Shown here: positions 23,403-32,505 of the stretch, one piece after another
Layout of the letters: every line of letters starts with the position of its first letter
Position numbering within the stretch: the first letter of the stretch is position 1
Source of the DNA: Phenylobacterium sp.
GTDB taxonomy: Bacteria > Pseudomonadota > Alphaproteobacteria > Caulobacterales > Caulobacteraceae
Reading direction: 5' to 3'
NCBI RefSeq assembly: GCF_030679875.1
Contig: NZ_JAUXSP010000003.1
Coordinates: forward strand, 120,492-184,491
Length of the DNA stretch: 64,000 nt
The notes under the pieces: model-generated
The model's database searches: none
Told to the model about the DNA's origin: nothing
Seen by the model: only the letters and a program-made list of their open reading frames with translations
Made by a program: the position numbers and the translations under genes

Positions 23403-25490
23403 ATGGCGAGGGGACTGCTGCAGCGAGACACCGCGGTCGGTCTCGCGATTGGCGTCGCCTTCGCCAGCGCCGCCCTGCTGAGCGTAGCCCTTACCCGAGA
23501 CACAAACAGCGTCGCCGCCCTCTGGCTGGCCAACGGGGTTCTGGCTGCGGGGCTCCTGCTGCTGCCGATCCGCAAGGCGATCATCCTCGCCGCCGTTTGT
23601 GCAGCAATCAGCCTTGGCATCAATCTCCTCACGGGCGCCCCACCAGAGTTGGCGCCCGTATTCACTGCTTTGAACATCGTTGAGGCGCTGATCGCCGCCC
23701 TGATGGTTCAGCGCTTCTGCGGCGCCAGACTCAGGATCGCCAACCTCCCTCAGCTTCTGCGGATCGCGCTATTGGCCGTGGCGCCCGCCGCAGGCCTGAC
23801 CGCGCTGCTGGCGGCGACGGCGCTGGCCGCCCTCGGTCGCCCCTTTCAGGACGTCCTGATCAGCTGGTTCCTCGCCCACGCCCTGGGCATGGTCATCACC
23901 CTGCCCGCCGCCCTATTGCTCATCGACCGCCGCGCCGGCCCTGACCATCACCGCGGCCCGCTGGTGCAGACTGCCGTATACGGTCTGGTGATCATGGTCA
24001 GCGCGGGGGCCTATCTGCCCTGGACATTTCCCGCACCCCTGCTGATCACGCCGACCCTGGTGATTGCGGCGTTTACCCTTGGCCCCCGGGCCACAGGCAT
24101 ATCTGCGGTGATCATGGCCGTGGTCTGCACGATCGTCCTTACCCTCGGGCCCAGCGGCGGCATCTCCGAAATCTGGTCGCCAGCATCGCGTATCCACAAC
24201 CTGCAGTTTGTCATCGCCACCGCCTTCTTCACCAGCCTGTCGGTGGCGCTGATCCTGTCGGAACAGGCCCGCACCCGGCGACTTCTGGCCACGCGCACCC
24301 GGGCGGCCAAGCGCGCCCAGGCGCGGGCGCAGGCGGCCGGTGCGGCCAAGGGCGAATTTCTGGCCACCATGAGCCATGAGATCCGGACGCCGATGAACTC
24401 CATCCTCGGCTTCACCCAAACCCTGCGCCGGCGCCAGGACCTGCCCGAAGAAGCGCGCCGTCAGGTCGAGATGATCCACCGGGCCGGGGGATCTCTGCTG
24501 GCGGTGGTCAATGACATCCTGGACTATTCCCGCCTGGAGACCGGCGAGGTCGAGCTCGCGCTCCAGGCGCAGTCGCCCCAGGGGGTGGCCCAGGACGCCC
24601 TGGAAATCATCGCCCCTTCGGCCGAGGCCAAGGGATTGGAGCTGCTCCTGGAGCATACCGGCCCGACCGAGGCCACAGTGATGATCGACGACCTGCGGGT
24701 GCGCCAGATCCTGCTGAATCTGCTCAGCAACGCCGTAAAGTTCACCGCGAGCGGTCAGGTGCGGCTGATGCTCACCGCCCGGGACCAGGGCCCTGACGTG
24801 CTGCTGCGCTTTGAGGTGCAGGACACCGGGTTGGGCATCCCCCGCGAGTTGATGCACCGCCTCTTCCGCCGCTTTTCCCAGGCTGATTCCTCGGTCAGCC
24901 GGGCCTTCGGCGGCTCCGGGCTGGGCCTGGCCATCTGCAAGGGCCTCGTGGAGGCTATGGGCGGGCTGATCGGGGTGAAGAGCCAGCCCGGCGCCGGCTC
25001 GGTCTTCTGGTTCGAGATTGTCGCCGAGCGCGCCGCCGCGCCGCCCATCTCGGCCCAGCCGATCTCCGAAGACGCCCTAGGGCGGGTCCGCGTACTGTTG
25101 GTGGACGACCACGCCATGAACCGCGACCTGGGCGCAACCGTGCTCGACCTGCTGGGCTGCGAGGTCGTGCTCGCCTGTGATGGCGCCGAGGCCCTCAAGG
25201 CGGCCCGAGAGGGGGGCTTTGATGTCATTCTGATGGACATCCACATGCCCGTGATGGACGGCGTGGAGGCCACCCGGATGATCCGCGCCCTCGATGGCCC
25301 CGCCGGCCAGACGCCCATCATCGCCATGAGCGCCGACGTGATGCCCGAAATGGTGGAACGCTGCCGGCGGGCGGGCATGTCCGACGCCGTGGGCAAGCCC
25401 ATTCAGATCGATGTCCTTCACGCCGCCCTGGCGCGCTGGACGAAGGATGCGCCCGAGGCCGGCGATCGGGACCTTCACGCCGTCGCCTGA
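23403..25490 (+). CDS. MASE1-type hybrid sensor histidine kinase
   Basis: A 695-residue inner-membrane hybrid kinase. The N-terminal 270 residues form a multi-span MASE1-like sensor domain (VAALWLANGVLAAGLLLLP is typical). Then come HisKA with His325 (FLATMSHEIRTPMNSILGF), an ATPase domain (NLLSNAVKFT, DTGLGI, GSGLGLAI), and a C-terminal receiver with phospho-acceptor Asp612 (VILMDIHMPVMDG). The ATG at 23403 has GGGGGA 9 bases upstream; the frame is open 30 codons further. No Hpt domain is present, so phosphate must pass to a separate Hpt or the receiver is regulatory. It stands alone after a long untranslated stretch. Signal unknown. Confidence 0.9.
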   Translation: MARGLLQRDTAVGLAIGVAFASAALLSVALTRDTNSVAALWLANGVLAAGLLLLPIRKAIILAAVCAAISLGINLLTGAPPELAPVFTALNIVEALIAALMVQRFCGARLRIANLPQLLRIALLAVAPAAGLTALLAATALAALGRPFQDVLISWFLAHALGMVITLPAALLLIDRRAGPDHHRGPLVQTAVYGLVIMVSAGAYLPWTFPAPLLITPTLVIAAFTLGPRATGISAVIMAVVCTIVLTLGPSGGISEIWSPASRIHNLQFVIATAFFTSLSVALILSEQARTRRLLATRTRAAKRAQARAQAAGAAKGEFLATMSHEIRTPMNSILGFTQTLRRRQDLPEEARRQVEMIHRAGGSLLAVVNDILDYSRLETGEVELALQAQSPQGVAQDALEIIAPSAEAKGLELLLEHTGPTEATVMIDDLRVRQILLNLLSNAVKFTASGQVRLMLTARDQGPDVLLRFEVQDTGLGIPRELMHRLFRRFSQADSSVSRAFGGSGLGLAICKGLVEAMGGLIGVKSQPGAGSVFWFEIVAERAAAPPISAQPISEDALGRVRVLLVDDHAMNRDLGATVLDLLGCEVVLACDGAEALKAAREGGFDVILMDIHMPVMDGVEATRMIRALDGPAGQTPIIAMSADVMPEMVERCRRAGMSDAVGKPIQIDVLHAALARWTKDAPEAGDRDLHAVA

Positions 25491-25561
25491 CATGCAAGCC
25501 GCTTGGCGTCGAGACGGCGGCCCCCTACCTATAGGACGGGCTTGTTCTCGGGGGGATTTCC

Positions 25562-26554
25562 ATGAAGCTGCTGCGGCATCTCGGTATTGCGCTGGCCGCC
25601 CTGGCCTGCGCCTGCGCGCCGGCCGCGGAGACGGACGAAGTCACAGGCGCTGAGGGCCTGACCACCGTCCGTTTCGCCACCGACTGGCGGGCCCAGGCCG
25701 AGCACGGCGGCTTCTATCAGGCTCTGGCCACCGGCGAATATGAGAAGCGCGGCCTGAAGGTCGAGATCATCCAGGGGGGCCCCGGCGTGAACGTGCCCCA
25801 GCTGCTGGCCGCTGGCGCCGTGGACATGGGCATGGGCTCCAACAGCTTCATCGTCATGAACCTGGCCCAGGAAAAGGCGCCGGTGAAGGCCGTCGCCGCC
25901 TTCATGCAAAAGGACCCCCAGGTCCTGATCGCCCATCCCGACCAGGGGATCGAGACCATCGCCGATCTGAAGGGCCGACCGATCCTGCTGTCAGACGCCT
26001 CGGTCACCGCCTTCTGGGTCTGGCTGAAGGCCAAGTACGGCTTCACCGACGATCAGGTCCGCAAATACACCTTCAACTCCGCGCCCTTCCTGTCCGACAA
26101 GCGGGTCGCCCAGCAGGGCTATGTGACGTCTGAGCCCTATACGATCGAGAAGGAGGCGGGCCTCGTCCCCAAGGTCTTCCTGCTCGCCGACAACGGCTAT
26201 CCTGGCTACGCCACCATGGTCCTGGCGCGGGACCCCATGATCGCCGAGAACCCCGAGGCCATCCGCGCCTTCATTGAGGCCAGCATCGCCGGCTGGCGGT
26301 CTTATCTGGACGGCGACCCCGCCCCGGCCGACGCCTTGATCAAGGCTCATAATCCCGAGATGACCCAGGACGTCCTGGATCAGGCGCGGGAGAAGCTGAA
26401 GTCCTATGGCATTGTCGATGCTGGCGATCCCACGCTCACTGGCCAGATGAGCGACGCGCGCTGGTCTGAGTTCATCGATATGGCCAAGGCCCAGGGGGTC
26501 TATCCCGCTGATCTGGACGGCGCCTCGGCCTACACCCTCGACTTCCTGCCCTAG
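25562..26554 (+). CDS. NMT1/THI5-like ABC transporter substrate-binding protein
   Basis: A 330-residue exported binding protein for the ABC importer encoded by the next two genes. The N-terminus is a signal peptide with Cys at 16 and 18 (LAALACACAP), possibly a lipoprotein although the lipobox is imperfect. The NMT1/THI5 fold is shown by RFATDWRAQAEHGGFYQAL, the G-G-P-rich GVNVPQLLAAGAVDMG, and DLKGRPI. Proteins of this family bind thiamine pyrimidine precursors, riboflavin or sulfonates; the ligand here is not evident. No TPP riboswitch precedes the gene. It is 13 bases upstream of the ATPase gene. Confidence 0.88.
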   Translation: MKLLRHLGIALAALACACAPAAETDEVTGAEGLTTVRFATDWRAQAEHGGFYQALATGEYEKRGLKVEIIQGGPGVNVPQLLAAGAVDMGMGSNSFIVMNLAQEKAPVKAVAAFMQKDPQVLIAHPDQGIETIADLKGRPILLSDASVTAFWVWLKAKYGFTDDQVRKYTFNSAPFLSDKRVAQQGYVTSEPYTIEKEAGLVPKVFLLADNGYPGYATMVLARDPMIAENPEAIRAFIEASIAGWRSYLDGDPAPADALIKAHNPEMTQDVLDQAREKLKSYGIVDAGDPTLTGQMSDARWSEFIDMAKAQGVYPADLDGASAYTLDFLP

Positions 26555-26567
26555 GCTGAAAATCCCC

Positions 26568-27317
26568 ATGGAGCCGTTGGTCGCCGAACTGGCGCAGGTC
26601 GAGGTGGAATACCCGGGCGCGGGCCTCGCCCTGGGGCCAGTGGATCTCGCCCTGGAGCCAGGCGCGATCACCGCCCTCGTCGGCCCGTCTGGCTGCGGCA
26701 AGTCCACTGCTTTGCGCCTGCTGGCGGGGCTGGAGGCGCCCACCCGCGGCCAGGTTCACCGCACGGCCCGGCGGGGGGAAACCGCCGTGGTGTTCCAGGC
26801 CCCGACCCTGGCCCCCTGGCTCTCGGCCCTGGACAATGCCGCCCTGCCCCTGCAGCTCTCCGGCCTGCCCAAGAAAGAGGCTCGGGCCCGGGCGCAGGCG
26901 GCCCTGGAGCGGGTCGGCCTGGGGAGCGCCGCCGCCGCGCGCCCCACCCAGCTGTCGGGCGGCATGGCCATGCGGGTGTCTCTGGCCCGCGCCCTGGTCA
27001 CCGAGCCCCGCCTGCTGCTGCTGGACGAGCCCTTCGCGGCCCTGGACGAGATCACCCGGCGCGCCCTGGCGGATGACGTCCTGCGCCTGTGGTCGGAGAC
27101 CCGCCCCGCCATCATCTTCGTCACCCATAGCGTGGAGGAGGCCGTCTATATGGCCAGCCGCGTGGTGGTGTTCAGTCGCGGCCCCGGTCGCATCGCCGGC
27201 GAGCTGAGTGTCTCGGGGTCAACCCCGAGGCCCGAGGGCTTTCGCACCACAGCGGCCTTCAGGACCAGCGTGGAGGCGGTCTCCGCCGTCCTCGCCCGGG
27301 GCATGGCGCCGGCATGA
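26568..27317 (+). CDS. ABC importer ATP-binding protein (NitT/TauT type)
   Basis: A 249-residue ATPase that powers the importer. Walker A is at about 43-50 (GPSGCGKST), the Q-loop is in VVFQAPTLAPW, the signature is LSGGMAMRVSLARAL (slightly altered from LSGGQ), Walker B is LLLLDEPFAALDE, and the switch His is in FVTHSVEEAVYMA. It is placed between the binding protein and the permease, and its stop overlaps the permease ATG by 4 bases. The NitT/TauT class is consistent with the NMT1-type binding protein. Confidence 0.93.
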   Translation: MEPLVAELAQVEVEYPGAGLALGPVDLALEPGAITALVGPSGCGKSTALRLLAGLEAPTRGQVHRTARRGETAVVFQAPTLAPWLSALDNAALPLQLSGLPKKEARARAQAALERVGLGSAAAARPTQLSGGMAMRVSLARALVTEPRLLLLDEPFAALDEITRRALADDVLRLWSETRPAIIFVTHSVEEAVYMASRVVVFSRGPGRIAGELSVSGSTPRPEGFRTTAAFRTSVEAVSAVLARGMAPA

Positions 27318-28081
27318 AGCGTCTGGTCGACATCCTTGCGCCCCTCATTCTCGTCATGGCGCTCCTGGCCGCCTGGGAGATCGCGTGCCGGGTGCTGGAG
27401 ACCCCCGCCTATTTCCTGCCGACCCCCAGTGCGGTCGCCGCCAGCCTCTGGACCGATGCGCCGACCCTGTTCGTCTCAGCTGGAAACACCCTCGTCATGG
27501 CCCTGGCGGCGCTCATCCTGGCCAGCCTCTCGGCCCAGGCCCTGGCGCTGATGGTGGCGCTCAGCCCAATTCTCGAGCGAGCGATCAAGCCCTTGGCCGT
27601 GGTGCTGCAAGTCACGCCGGTGGTGGCCATTGCGCCGTTGGTGGTGATCTGGGCGGGGATCGACAATCCCGAGCGGGCGATCATCGCCCTTGCGGCCCTG
27701 GTGGCCTTCTTCCCGATCTTCTCCGGGGCGATCACCGGCTTGAAGGCGGCCGATCCCGACCTGGAGCGCCTGTTTGATCTCTATGGCGCCGGGCGGCTGA
27801 AGCGGCTCCTGCGTCTGCGCCTGCCCTCGGCGGTCCCCTTCCTGTTGGAAGGCCACAAGGTGGCTGCGGGCCTGGCGCTTATCGGGGCGGTGGTCGCGGA
27901 GTTCGTCGCCGGGTCCGGCGGCGCCCAGGGCTTGGCCTGGCGGATCCTGGAGGCTGGAAACCGACTGCAGACTGCGCGCATGTTCGCCGCCCTGGTGGTG
28001 CTGGGCTTGATGGGCGCCCTGCTCTATGCCGGCCTCGCTCGGCTCGAACGGGCCGGGCTGCGCTGGTGGCGCGGCCGTTAG
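27314..28081 (+). CDS. ABC importer permease (NitT/TauT type)
   Basis: A 255-residue membrane protein with six hydrophobic spans (first at about 8-28). The EAA-type cytoplasmic loop that contacts the ATPase is near 160-175 (LYGAGRLKRLLRLRLPSAVPFL). Its start overlaps the ATPase gene by 4 bases, so the three genes from 25562 form one importer operon. Residues around VTPVVAIAPLVVIW match the family. The permease is predicted to form a homodimer because no second permease is encoded nearby. Confidence 0.92.
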   Translation: MKRLVDILAPLILVMALLAAWEIACRVLETPAYFLPTPSAVAASLWTDAPTLFVSAGNTLVMALAALILASLSAQALALMVALSPILERAIKPLAVVLQVTPVVAIAPLVVIWAGIDNPERAIIALAALVAFFPIFSGAITGLKAADPDLERLFDLYGAGRLKRLLRLRLPSAVPFLLEGHKVAAGLALIGAVVAEFVAGSGGAQGLAWRILEAGNRLQTARMFAALVVLGLMGALLYAGLARLERAGLRWWRGR

Positions 28082-28118
28082 CCACAGGTTAAGCCGGCGA
28101 CTCTAGAACGGGAGAGGC

Positions 28119-28799
28119 ATGATCCCGCACCTCGCCCCCTCCCTCCTGTTCGCCGGCCTGATCCTGGCGAGCGCCGCTCCGGCCCAGGCCCAGACGGTGA
28201 TCCAGGATCGCTATGGCCCACCGCCGGCCGCAGCGACTCGGGGACCGATCGGCGTGGGCACCGATTCCTATGGCGGCCCGATGCTCAGCTGGTCTGGAAA
28301 GCAGAGCCTGTCGCCCGCCCGGGCCCCGAACGCGCCTGCTCGCCCAGAACCCATGGCGCTGGCGCGTCAGTTCGCACCGCAATCTTCCCCGGCGGCCATG
28401 CCGGCCGCCTTCGTTCCGCCGCCCGCCGTCAACAGGCCTGCGCCGGCCGTGCAGCCTGGCTATGAGCCTGTCCTGCGCTCATCCCTGCCGCCGACCGCTG
28501 GTCCTGCGCCCGGACTTCTGGGCGGACCGCCCCCCGGGCCCCTGCCCACCAGCATCTATGACCAAGCCGCGAGGCCGGCGCCGGCTCAGGCTCAGGCTCA
28601 GTCCTTCGCCCAGGCCTCTGCGGCCGCCCGGCCCGGGGGCAGCCAGCTCTACTCGCTGCACCGCGAGTACGGCATGACCCCCGACGCCATCCCGACGCCC
28701 CCGTCGGGGCCCAACTACATCCTGGTCGGCCCCCCCGACACGCCCGAGGTTTCGGACGACGGGGACGAGCCCGCCCAGGGCCTTGATCGTCAGTTCTGA
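28119..28799 (+). CDS. Proline/alanine-rich exported protein
   Basis: Not recognised. A 226-residue protein with a signal peptide (about 1-25, ending AQA). The mature chain is low in hydrophobic residues and very rich in Pro, Ala and Gln, including a short run of repeated AQ dipeptides at about 152-162, so it is probably unstructured. The last 60 residues (LYSLHREYGMTPDAIP, then an acidic tail) look more ordered. It lies 37 bases after the importer permease and 8 bases before the DUF2336 gene. Expression with the latter is likely. Function unknown. Confidence 0.7.
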   Translation: MIPHLAPSLLFAGLILASAAPAQAQTVIQDRYGPPPAAATRGPIGVGTDSYGGPMLSWSGKQSLSPARAPNAPARPEPMALARQFAPQSSPAAMPAAFVPPPAVNRPAPAVQPGYEPVLRSSLPPTAGPAPGLLGGPPPGPLPTSIYDQAARPAPAQAQAQSFAQASAAARPGGSQLYSLHREYGMTPDAIPTPPSGPNYILVGPPDTPEVSDDGDEPAQGLDRQF

Positions 28800-28807
28800 G
28801 ACCACAC

Positions 28808-29905
28808 ATGGCCCGGTCCAAGCTTCACGACCTGATCGCCCTCGCCAACGAGCCATCCAGCGCTCGGCGGCGCGAACTGCTGAGGGGCGTCACCGACCTG
28901 TTCTTCGTCGGCGACGGCGAGCATGGCGCCTCCGAGCTCGCCCTGTTTGATGACGTGATGGGCCAACTGGCCAGCGACATGGAAGAAGCCTTCCGGGGTG
29001 AGCTTTCCCGTCGCCTCGCCACGGCCTCGGCCCCGCCGCGCCATCTGCTGCGTGACCTGGCCCGGGACACCGCGATCTCCGTCGCCGAGCCCATCCTGGC
29101 CAGCTCCTCGGCCCTGAGCGACGACGACCTGCTGGCCGTCGCCCACACCCGCGGCCAGGACCATCTGCGCGCCATCAGCCAGAGGCCGCAGGTCTCGGCT
29201 GCGGTGTCAGAGGCGATTGTCGAGCGGGGGGACGACCACACCCTCGACGCCCTGCTGCGCAATGACGGCGCTGAACTGTCCCGGGAGACCCACGAGCGGG
29301 TGATCGACCGGGCCATGGCCAATTCCGATCTGCATGCCGCCGTCATCAGCCGCCGGGCGGTGCCCGTGGACCTGTTGAACGAGATGTATTTCGTCGTCGA
29401 GGCGCAGCTTCGAGACGCCATCCGGGACCGCAACAGCGAGGTCGACCCCGAAGCGCTTGAGGCCGCCCTGGCCGCCAGCCGCAAGAGCCTGGCCACCCGG
29501 GACGGCGCCCTGCCTGACGACTACGAAGAGGCCGAGCGGGCCGTGCGCCTGCTCAAGCTGCGCAACGGCATCACCCCGCCCGTGCTCGCGGCCTTCCTGC
29601 GCAATCGCGAGACCACCAAGTTCCTGGTCGCCCTGTGCGAGATGGCCGATATCGATTTCGGAACCGCACGCAAGATTCTGGAGCGGCGCGATCTGGACGC
29701 CCTGTCCATCGTCTGCAAGGCCGCCGGCTTTGAGCGATCCCTTTATCTGACCTTCGCCGTGCTCATTCTCGACCGCGAGGCCAACGCCATGGGCCGGGCC
29801 CGGGAATATGGCGAGCTGTTCGAAGCCCTCCCCCGGGAAGCCGCGCAACGAACCATCCGCTTCTGGCGCATCCGCCGCCAGACCGGCGACTTCGCCGCGG
29901 CCTAA
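28808..29905 (+). CDS. DUF2336 protein
   Basis: A 365-residue soluble, all-helical protein of the DUF2336 family, found in Caulobacterales and other alphaproteobacteria. The N-terminal part (to about 250) is a HEAT-like helical array (SARRRELLRGVTDLF, LLRDLARDTAISVAEPIL), and the C-terminal part carries the pattern FLRNRETTKFLVALCEMADIDFGTARKILE. Biochemical function is not known; helical arrays usually bind protein partners. A second DUF2336 gene is at 42348-43577. It converges with the TonB-C protein gene at a 12-base hairpin. Confidence 0.85.
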   Translation: MARSKLHDLIALANEPSSARRRELLRGVTDLFFVGDGEHGASELALFDDVMGQLASDMEEAFRGELSRRLATASAPPRHLLRDLARDTAISVAEPILASSSALSDDDLLAVAHTRGQDHLRAISQRPQVSAAVSEAIVERGDDHTLDALLRNDGAELSRETHERVIDRAMANSDLHAAVISRRAVPVDLLNEMYFVVEAQLRDAIRDRNSEVDPEALEAALAASRKSLATRDGALPDDYEEAERAVRLLKLRNGITPPVLAAFLRNRETTKFLVALCEMADIDFGTARKILERRDLDALSIVCKAAGFERSLYLTFAVLILDREANAMGRAREYGELFEALPREAAQRTIRFWRIRRQTGDFAAA

Positions 29906-29917
29906 GCCAGGCGCTCC

Positions 29918-29943
29918 CTACGACCCCGGCTCCGGGGTCGTAG
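29918..29943. terminator. Perfect 12-base hairpin between convergent genes
   Basis: CTACGACCCCGG, CT, CCGGGGTCGTAG: exact inverted repeat. The left arm contains the TAG stop of the TonB-C gene (minus), and the right arm its last codons. It lies 13 bases after the stop of the DUF2336 gene, so it can end both transcripts, although no T-run is present. Confidence 0.5.
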
Positions 29944-30976
29944 GGGCCTCAGGTGGCAGTTCGTAGCGGATCGGCAGGGTGATGCGCCCGCCCACGGTCG
30001 GCAGCCCCTCGTCAGTCCAGACTGACAGGCGAAAGTGCGCCGCCAGGGCCAGGGCGGCCTGGCCAAATCCAAGCCCAGCCGGCGCTTCGGACGTCACCTG
30101 GCAGTCCTGCACCGCGCCACCCGTTCCCACGGCGCAGTTCATAAGCACGCGGGCGCCGGAAACGCCCTTGATCCTAGCCTCCGCCGGGTAGCCGTCAACG
30201 ACGTCGCCGGCCGACGGAAGCTGGGTCCAATGGGGTTTGCCGATCACCCGCTTCTCAGGATCCAGCATCTCCGGAGCGAAGGTGACCATGTATTGCGTCT
30301 CGGCTCCGCGCAGATTGACTCCATCCGAGGGCGGCGCCAGCTCGAACTGTCCCGACAGGTCCCGGGCCGCCTTGGCGAAGCCGTAGCCGCGGGGCGTTTC
30401 GCTGAGGGTGGCGCAAGACTTGAGGCGCCGATCTTCGGTCAGGGCGCAACGGATCGTGGCGGAGCCTCCGATCCCTTCTGCGGCCGCCTTTTCCGGATAG
30501 GCCGCAGCCGTCTGCGCGTGGCTGGGAGCGTCAGCCCACAGGGGCCGCCCCATGAAGCGCCGCGTCATCAAGTTCCGGGTCCCGGGAAGAAACGAGCCGG
30601 TGGTCGTCCCAAGACCCTTGAAGCTGATCGGGATGCGGACGCCGCTGACAACCGGTTGGCCGTCCTTCATGGCGGGCTTCATCAGGAACTGCGGCGTAAG
30701 CGCGATGGCGGCCTGGCCAAATCCCAGCTCAGCGGGCTTCTCCGACAGAACGACGCACTCAAACAGCGCGCCCTGAATGCTCACCTTGCATCCGATGGTG
30801 GCTTCGCCATCCATCCCCTTATCCAGGGCCTTGGTTGGAAAAACAGCCATGAGCTGGGAGCGCGTCGGCTGCCGCAGCCAGTCAGCCGAGACATCGGGAC
30901 CCGTCGCTGGCGTCTGAGCCGCAGCGGCCCCCGAGAAGGCCAGGGCGACGAATAGGGCCAGGGCGGTCAGTCTCAT
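29918..30976 (-). CDS. Exported protein with three tandem TonB-C-like domains
   Basis: A 352-residue protein with a signal peptide (1-20, ending AAAQ). It repeats a unit of about 100 residues three times. Each has a DGEATIGCKVS-, GSATIRCALT- or GARVLMNCAVG-type strand, a Cys about ten residues later, the turn GLGFGQAA or GYGFAKAA, and a basic-hydrophobic strand (RIPISF and similar). This is the TonB C-terminal fold. TonB proteins have one such domain behind a membrane anchor; here there is no anchor, so the protein is periplasmic and is unlikely to transmit force. A scaffold or binding function is inferred. The ATG at 30976 has GGAGG 10 bases upstream. Paired Cys residues in each repeat may form disulfides. 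Confidence 0.75.
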   Translation of the reverse strand: MRLTALALFVALAFSGAAAAQTPATGPDVSADWLRQPTRSQLMAVFPTKALDKGMDGEATIGCKVSIQGALFECVVLSEKPAELGFGQAAIALTPQFLMKPAMKDGQPVVSGVRIPISFKGLGTTTGSFLPGTRNLMTRRFMGRPLWADAPSHAQTAAAYPEKAAAEGIGGSATIRCALTEDRRLKSCATLSETPRGYGFAKAARDLSGQFELAPPSDGVNLRGAETQYMVTFAPEMLDPEKRVIGKPHWTQLPSAGDVVDGYPAEARIKGVSGARVLMNCAVGTGGAVQDCQVTSEAPAGLGFGQAALALAAHFRLSVWTDEGLPTVGGRITLPIRYELPPEAPTTPEPGS

Positions 30977-31037
30977 CGGCGCATCCTCCACGGAGAGGAA
31001 GCCTACCAAAGGTTGTCTTCCGTAGCGATGCCCGTTT

Positions 31038-32417
31038 TCAGACCCCGTCGCGGGGGACGGCGCGGACGCGCAGGCGCTCCATGGCGTCGATGGCGATCAG
31101 GGTGAAGGAGCGCAGGCCTTCCTCGGCGAAGACGTCGAGGGCCGCCTGCAGGGCCAGGGCCGCTGAGGCCCGCTCGCCGCGATCCTTGCCGGTGATGTCC
31201 AGGCGCGCCTCGTAGATGCGGGCCAGATTGACCTGGGCCAGGGCCCAACTCACCGGGTCGATTCCGGCCCGGCGATGGGACAGTTCGATCTTGAAGGCCG
31301 CTTCGGCCGCATCGAGCACGGCGAGATCGCCGGACAGTTCGGCTGAACGCGCCAGGCAAAGGGCCCGGCCGTTGGACGCCTCGGCCCGCAGGGCGAGCGC
31401 CGGCGCATCGGCCAGGACAAGACCGGCCCGCTCATAGCAGGTGACCGCCTGTTCGAAGGCCCGCTCACCGGCGGTGGCTTCCCCGAGGATCTGCAGGGCC
31501 AGCCCGAGCGCGGCCTGCATCCGCGCCCAGTCCAGGGGACTGTGGTCACGGGTCAGGTCCTCGACCACGTCGGCCAGGCAGGTGACCGCCTCCAGGATCT
31601 GTTCGATGTCGCCGCTGACCTCGCCCATGAGGGCCAGGATCTGACCGCGCAGGGCGGCGGCGCGGGCATGAGCCAGGGGTTCATAGGCGCCGTCCAGGCC
31701 ATCGGCCACGCTGGCGGCCTCGTCCAGCGCCATCTGTAGCAGATCAGGGTCTTTCAACCGTGCGCCCCAGCCCGCCAGCATGTCGGCGCGCAAGGTGCGG
31801 GCCTCGGCGATCAGCAGGTGGGCGGCCGAACAGCGGCGCGTCAGGGCCTGCAGGGCGGCGATCGGGGCGGTGAAACGGGCGGCGGTGACGCGGGCGGCCT
31901 GGGCGTCCCCCAGGCTCATCCGGCGGCGGCCCTCAATCAGGGCCAGACCCACCTCGGCCAACGGCGCGGCCAGCCCGCCACGGGCGGCTTCGCGGGCCTC
32001 CCGGAAGGCGATCTCCGCGGCGGCGTTCAGCCCCTCTTCGCCAAACAGTTCGGCGCCGAGCAGGGCGCAGAAGGCCTGTTCGCAGCGGGCGCGGGCCCAG
32101 CCGTCAGGGCGGCGGTCCCGGTCGAAGGCGACAGCGGCGGCCTCGGCTTGGGCCGCGGCCTTGCGCAGGGTCGCCGCATCGCCGGAACGGCGGGCCACTT
32201 CGCGCCAGACGATGGCTGCCTCCAGCCGACGCTGGGGCTTGTCCTTGGCGCTGAGCCGGCCAGCCGCGACGTCGGCGGCCCTGCCTTCATTGCGCAACAG
32301 TGAAAGGTCCAGCAGTTCGAGCAGGGCGGCGTCGCCACCGGCCAGCCCGTCCCGACCCGGACGCCAGCCGCCCTGGGCGCCAAAGATCCGCTTCAACTCC
32401 CGGCCGAACTCAAACAT
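31038..32417 (-). CDS. TPR-like helical-repeat protein behind a CtrA site
   Basis: Not recognised to family level. A 459-residue Ala-rich protein made of about a dozen helical hairpins of 34-40 residues (for example ATLRKAAAQAEAAAVAFDR, AERAFEQAVTCYERAGLVL), a TPR-like solenoid. No signal peptide or membrane segment. The ATG at 32417 (MFEFGRELKRIFG) is preferred because GGAG precedes it by 9 bases; an ATG at 32438 is possible. A perfect CtrA motif lies about 90 bases upstream, so the gene may be cell-cycle controlled. It may scaffold protein complexes; partners unknown. Confidence 0.75.
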   Translation of the reverse strand: MFEFGRELKRIFGAQGGWRPGRDGLAGGDAALLELLDLSLLRNEGRAADVAAGRLSAKDKPQRRLEAAIVWREVARRSGDAATLRKAAAQAEAAAVAFDRDRRPDGWARARCEQAFCALLGAELFGEEGLNAAAEIAFREAREAARGGLAAPLAEVGLALIEGRRRMSLGDAQAARVTAARFTAPIAALQALTRRCSAAHLLIAEARTLRADMLAGWGARLKDPDLLQMALDEAASVADGLDGAYEPLAHARAAALRGQILALMGEVSGDIEQILEAVTCLADVVEDLTRDHSPLDWARMQAALGLALQILGEATAGERAFEQAVTCYERAGLVLADAPALALRAEASNGRALCLARSAELSGDLAVLDAAEAAFKIELSHRRAGIDPVSWALAQVNLARIYEARLDITGKDRGERASAALALQAALDVFAEEGLRSFTLIAIDAMERLRVRAVPRDGV

Positions 32418-32505
32418 GCCGTGGCGCTCCGTGGTCATCAGAGTCCCGCGGCGGGACTTCCCGCGCAGGTTCAGGTGAGACAGAGCAAAGCCGGAGCCGC
32501 GCCAA

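Noticed and set aside
25490..25561. TPP riboswitch upstream of the NMT1/THI5 importer
   Set aside because: No CTGAGA-type core or long leader present.
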